This document shows positions 59,416 to 64,000 of a stretch of 64,000 bases of DNA, piece after piece. Numbering within the stretch: the first letter of the stretch is position 1; every line of letters begins with the position of its first letter. Origin of the DNA: Rhinopomastus cyanomelas (taxonomy: Eukaryota; Chordata; Aves; Bucerotiformes; Rhinopomastidae); NCBI GenBank assembly GCA_013400115.1, contig VXBP01005118.1, positions 1-64,000 of the forward strand, written 5' to 3'. A program made the position numbers and the translations under genes. The notes beneath the pieces were generated by a model, which was not told the origin of the DNA, searched no databases, and was given only the letters and a program-made list of their open reading frames with translations.

Positions 59416-62400
59416 ACATATTTAGCCAGCTGCTTTACATAGAATGAAAAGAAATACAGAGAAGCAGAGTGTAGTCTCTGAAAGGCACTTAGATGCTTTG
59501 CAAGACAAATATACCCACGTAACACATTCGTTTGAATTATGGATATTTCCAGGACTGGGTCAATTAACTCTGAGTTTATTCAAATTTTTCTTCTACTTCC
59601 TTTCACATCTGTCTGTTGAATTGATACCATGAAATTCTACTCAGCAAATTATTATTTTAATGTCTCTCTCTTATTCACATGACATATCCCTTGTAATTCT
59701 GTTTCTAGAGTTTTCTAATATTCATTAAAATATGTGCAAATATCTTTGTAGGTTAATTCACTTCACTGAGACCTAATGGAAAGAGTAGCTTAAGTTCCTA
59801 ATTTGTGTTTTATCAGCACATGCTGGGAAAGAGGCTCTGATGTGATTCATCTGCGGGCATGGTAATTAAATGGAAATTACATTGATGGAAGAGAGGCCAC
59901 GTGCCAATCTCCCTGCCTTGCACTAATTTGCACACTGCCTCACTGGCATGATATAACATTGTTCTGAACGGACAACTCACGGGAGAAAGAGGAGGGATCC
60001 TCACTAACTTTTTTGTCCAAACTGTCATTCAAAATGCATTGATTTAATGCATTGATGTCAAATATATGTTTCATTTTTGCCAGCCTCCTCTGTGTTTCCA
60101 GTTCCAATATACCTTGTCATTGGAAAACTTCATTATTCCTGCAGGAACACTGATAAGTACAGGGACAGCAATGGATTTAGTGAAGAATCTCTCCTCTGAG
60201 ATGGTGTCTCAGTGCATAGATCAAAAGTATTCAGGACTACAAAGTCCAACAAGTAATACATGAAGATGAAATACCTGCTTTCTCTGTCACCTCTTAGACA
60301 GGAGATTTTATGGGTAATGCAAGATGGTCAATAAGGTTCTGTTGATTCTCTGTTATTTTGGGAACAGTTTGATTTATATTCCTGTTGCTGTGTTGGCAGT
60401 AGGCTTTCTTCTCCAACTGAGCTGGAGTTATCAGGCCAGAGCTGTTGTTACTCTGACCAATCCATTATCACCTCCTGATGTATAAATTTTTTGCAATGTG
60501 TTTATTTTAGGTAAGTTTTGGGTGTTTCACTTGTTTTTATAAATGTCTATTTCCATTCCCAGAGGCAGCAGCTGTAGAAGAAGGTGTTGGTGTTGTTGAG
60601 ATATGGAAATTGTATGACAGGCTTTTACCATACCTATTTGGCACCCACTGGGATGCAGAAGACTGTAAATGAATGTCTGACACCTATGAATATTGATGCC
60701 TTGGTTTAGGAGGCAGGTGAGCTCTGTCCTTATGTCTGTGTGCTTGTTCCGAATGGTAACTATTTCTCACTCAACTATTTAAATTCTCTATTTCTTGGGT
60801 AGAATTTAAAATTTGCCAGTTAAGCCTGTGATGATTCCTTCTGATCAGCAGATCTGAAGTGAATGGAAAGAGATTGCATTTTAACAGCCAAAAGTCACGA
60901 GACTACTTGACTGCTAAAATCGAGCTAGCTGACTCTATCCAAGACACACAAGAGCAGGACAAGGTAATTTGTTTCATGTAACATGGCAATCTGATGTTGA
61001 CAAGGATGAACACAGGAAAAATAGCTTCCAAGATTAAGTCCTTTAAACCTACCCTCTACATCTTTATTTATCTACTTTCTGTAATGATTTTGCCAAGCTC
61101 TTTCTTGTCCATATTGGAAAAAGTGCCTCTTGCATCTTGGGAGCAAGTAGTTCTGCTAGAGCACCCATAATACATATTTACATTTGTTAAATCTATGGCA
61201 ACAATTATTTGATTATGATTTGCTGGATTATTATGTTAATACACTATTTTATTATCACAGTTATCACTGGTTTTGATTGGTAATCAAATGAAAGATTGCA
61301 CTGTAATTATAGTATAACCATGATAATAAAATAACATTGCACTTGATTACAAAGCAAAGGCAAGCCTATCAAAACCCCCAATGGTATAACTTAACTGAAT
61401 AGAATTCCTTTAGCTTCCTTTTCTACCTCATGAGACCACTGTAATTTTCTGGTTAGTGGCATTCTTTCTGCAATACCAGTATACTCACACTTCATTTATC
61501 CATATTAAATTAAATTTCTATTTCTTGTCAATGAACTGAAACTAGCCCTAAAATTTCTTCAAAAGTCAAAAATAGATGAGTACAACAGTACTCAGATGGG
61601 GGTCATACGTTAAGTTTCACTTTGGCTCTGATGTTGCCCATCCAGAATACATTTCACGTGCCAAGTCATGGTTATGAGAGATGGGATCACCTGTTCCTGC
61701 ATTGCTGGTTTCAACACAGACCTCAGGATTCAAAACTCTATACCTGCATCGTTTGTCAGAGAGGGAATCCTGCTGTTGGGCAGGATTAATGTTTCTGTCT
61801 GTTTCTTTTTGGCTGAGTGATGTCACCTGAATTGCACGATGTGGGAATGCAGGTGCATGGGTTGGCGTAGCCTGAGGTGTTTCTAAGTCTTTGGATCTGT
61901 TCTGAGTTGACTTCTAGGTGTCTTCATGCAGCAGTTGGGTAACACTGACATTTTATAGGCTGTAAATGATGCTGCATGAAAGCATCATGACTTAAGATGA
62001 CATCTTATTCTAACTTCATGGGTTTTTAATAGACACTGTTAGTAGTGAACAGTTGTCCTTAATAATGTGGTGTGTGTACAATAAAGCAAACTCTTAACAT
62101 TATTATGTAGTGAGGCTGTCACACCAAATAACACGTTTTTTGCTTCAAATAAATGGCTGATTTAAAATCACATCACATTAGGCTGACTGGGGGTGCACTA
62201 GCTCTCCTGGGTAGGTACAGGGTGAGCAGGGATACAGAAGCTCCATGTTTCCTGTGAGGGACACTGCATATTTGGCCACATGCAGCCTTCTCAGACCCCT
62301 GCTTTGCTTTTAGGGAAAGGAAAGTTCTTTAGGAAACTTAAATGCTGATGGCAGCGTGACCTACCCTGTTTCTGGCAAGGGAGTTTGGGACAAGCCACTC

Positions 62401-64000
62401 TTCTCCAAGTATCATGTCCAGGTGGGAGACTGGTTCCCAACTAGGCTGGAAAAATCAAATCCTATGAGAGAGTCAGGAGCTGGGTCAGCTGTAGCACTGG
62501 GTTCTCCAAAGCTGAAGACAGAATTAGCCTGCAGGCTTCTGCAATGAGAATGAAGAAATACTGCAGCACTCTGAGCTGAAGTCTACAATCCTTCTTTCCT
62601 CTAAGGTAGAGACCTGCCCAGACTGATTCTGCCCATACTTCCCTACAGAGAGGCTCAATTAAACATGAACCTGTAATGTTCATTCTTGTGGTGACAGAAG
62701 TGGAACAGATTGCACCAGAGCCTCTCCGCTTGGATATGTGTCCTACAGATGTCTGGGATATCTAGGAAAGGCTTCCATGCCACTGATGGAGAAATGGGCT
62801 TTCTGTCAGGCACAACTCTGTGCTGCTTGTCTGCTGCTGATGCTTCCAGACCTAGTTTTGCAGAAAATTATTTTTCAGACCTGTGACTGAAGCCTGTGTC
62901 CCAGCAAAATAGGGAGACATCTAAGTATCATGGGATAACAGGGAGAAGTAGGGGAGGACAGCTGGATAACTAAGTTTGACCGTGGAAGGAAGGGAATTCT
63001 AGACTTTGAAACATTGTACTGAAAGAAAAAAGGCTACTGAAACATAATTTTTCCAGTATCATGCATGATTTAAGAACTCAAGCAGTTCCATAGCTTGGTT
63101 CACTTTAGTGCTTGTTTGCTTCACCTCATGACTACATCCTATTCTTCAGTGAAAAGAACATTATCACCAAAATTCCCTCAAAATGTAAGTCTGGGTCACA
63201 CTGCTAGAGGAATTCTGTATGAGAATCCTGGTGGATAATTACATTTTGGAGTGAGTCCAGGGGCGTTTGCACACATGACATGGTTCTGCAAGTTACTCCT
63301 ATAGAGTACAGAACTGATGAGCAATACATGCGTTTTCTGAATTGCTGTTTAAATTATTTGCTCTTCACTGGGTTGCCTTTTAATTGGGGCATGATGCGCG
63401 TGCACAGACTTAGCTCATGGTGACCACTAAAATTCTATAAAACAATGGAGCTTGCTCACAGATTTCCTTGGGTTTACTGTGTATTACCAAATTATTTTGA
63501 CAAACACTGAAGGTGCTGTTCTTCAATTTCCCACAGTGACAAACTCCTAGTGGCAAAGCCTAACGCTTCTCCTAGAATGAAAGGTGTATCTGTTCTGGGT
63601 CAGCCTGGGCATAGTGGGAAAAAAGCTTTGCAAGCAGAAGGTTTGTATCTTAGGTATTCAAAGACAGAAGATGGCACACACGAGTGTGGAGTAGAATTCC
63701 TAGATATTTTAACAACCCCAAATAATTGTTTTTAACACTGACTTCTGTGAAGTCATGCTGATATTTCTCCTTCTCCCAAAAAATAGGAGATGCTCATCAA
63801 CTTGGAGGAAGCTAAACAGAAAAGGTGTTTTACTAGCCCTCTGCTCGTCTTCAGAGCAGAGGAAATAAACATCCATTAAGCATGACCAAACTATGGCCTA
63901 TTGCCCTTGCTTGAAGTGATTTCTAGCCATTACCAGTACCACCAACTACTTGTACTACCTTTTAACCTCATGAGCCAAACAAACCATGACTTACACTGGC
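59416..64000. other. End of window, intronic stretch
   Basis: No exon, including none for the next receptor segment, and no transposon identified. A nested inverted repeat lies at 61245-61333. Confidence 0.5.
61245..61333. repeat. Nested inverted repeat, 20-bp arms
   Basis: The arms at 61245-61264 and 61314-61333 are complementary at 18 of 20 positions, with 13 consecutive perfect bases (TATTTTATTATCA against TGATAATAAAATA). Inside, TTTGATT (61272-61278) and AATCAAA (61282-61288) form a second perfect hairpin. Confidence 0.8.

Larger units (their letters stand above)
36948..64000 (+). other. HTR2A: Intron following the first coding exon (continues past the window)
   Basis: It begins with GTAAGTGG. 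I looked for the next receptor exon (the one encoding the segment into TM3 with the DRY-type motif and TM4) and did not find it, so the intron is at least 27 kb long. If splicing fails, the frame runs 31 codons into the intron before a stop (TGA at 37040-37042). Confidence 0.65.

Overview
The window reads as a piece of a bird genome. It is packed with fragments of the CR1 LINE, many with the typical avian 3' ends built from short ATTCTATG- or ATACTGTG-type units. It also carries avian-type endogenous retrovirus LTRs and one protein-coding exon with vertebrate splice sites. I cannot name the species.

The only host gene I can support is a serotonin 5-HT2 receptor, most likely HTR2A, on the + strand. 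Its first coding exon lies at about 36305-36947, with the ATG at 36560 and a consensus GTAAGT donor at 36948. It encodes the extracellular N-terminus, transmembrane helix 1 and transmembrane helix 2. I saw no exon for the next part of the receptor, so everything from 36948 to 64000 is read as its intron. The roughly 36 kb upstream shows no exon of any other gene, which fits the gene-poor region known 5' of HTR2A.

Layout: 1-24.1 kb is non-coding, with scattered CR1 pieces, a possible minus-strand LTR (about 718-1067), a perfect 36-bp inverted repeat made by two CR1 tails (3854-3889 and 4511-4546), and a plus-strand CR1 split by a minus-strand CR1 (21.5-24.1 kb). 24.85-27.19 kb is one solo LTR split by an internally deleted CR1, which itself contains another CR1 tail running into an assembly gap (25986-26048). 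30.3-31.4 kb is a CR1 holding a solo LTR with 5-bp target duplications, and inside that LTR sits a short element with a tRNA-like head and a CR1 tail, i.e. a SINE. 34.1-35.4 kb is another CR1. 36.3-36.95 kb is the receptor exon. 39.2-41.0 kb is a decayed CR1 half joined to a much fresher CR1 half with a 346-codon open frame. The rest is intron with further CR1 copies (43.3, 45.4, 45.7-47.6, 52.1, 54.4, 56.5 and 59.1 kb), an ancient MIR-like SINE (37.4 kb) and AT-rich stretches that look like candidate regulatory DNA.

The observation with the best chance of being new is the tRNA-headed, CR1-tailed SINE at 30531-30699. No novel protein system is visible. All identifications rest on reading the sequence and on remembered family features; no search was run.
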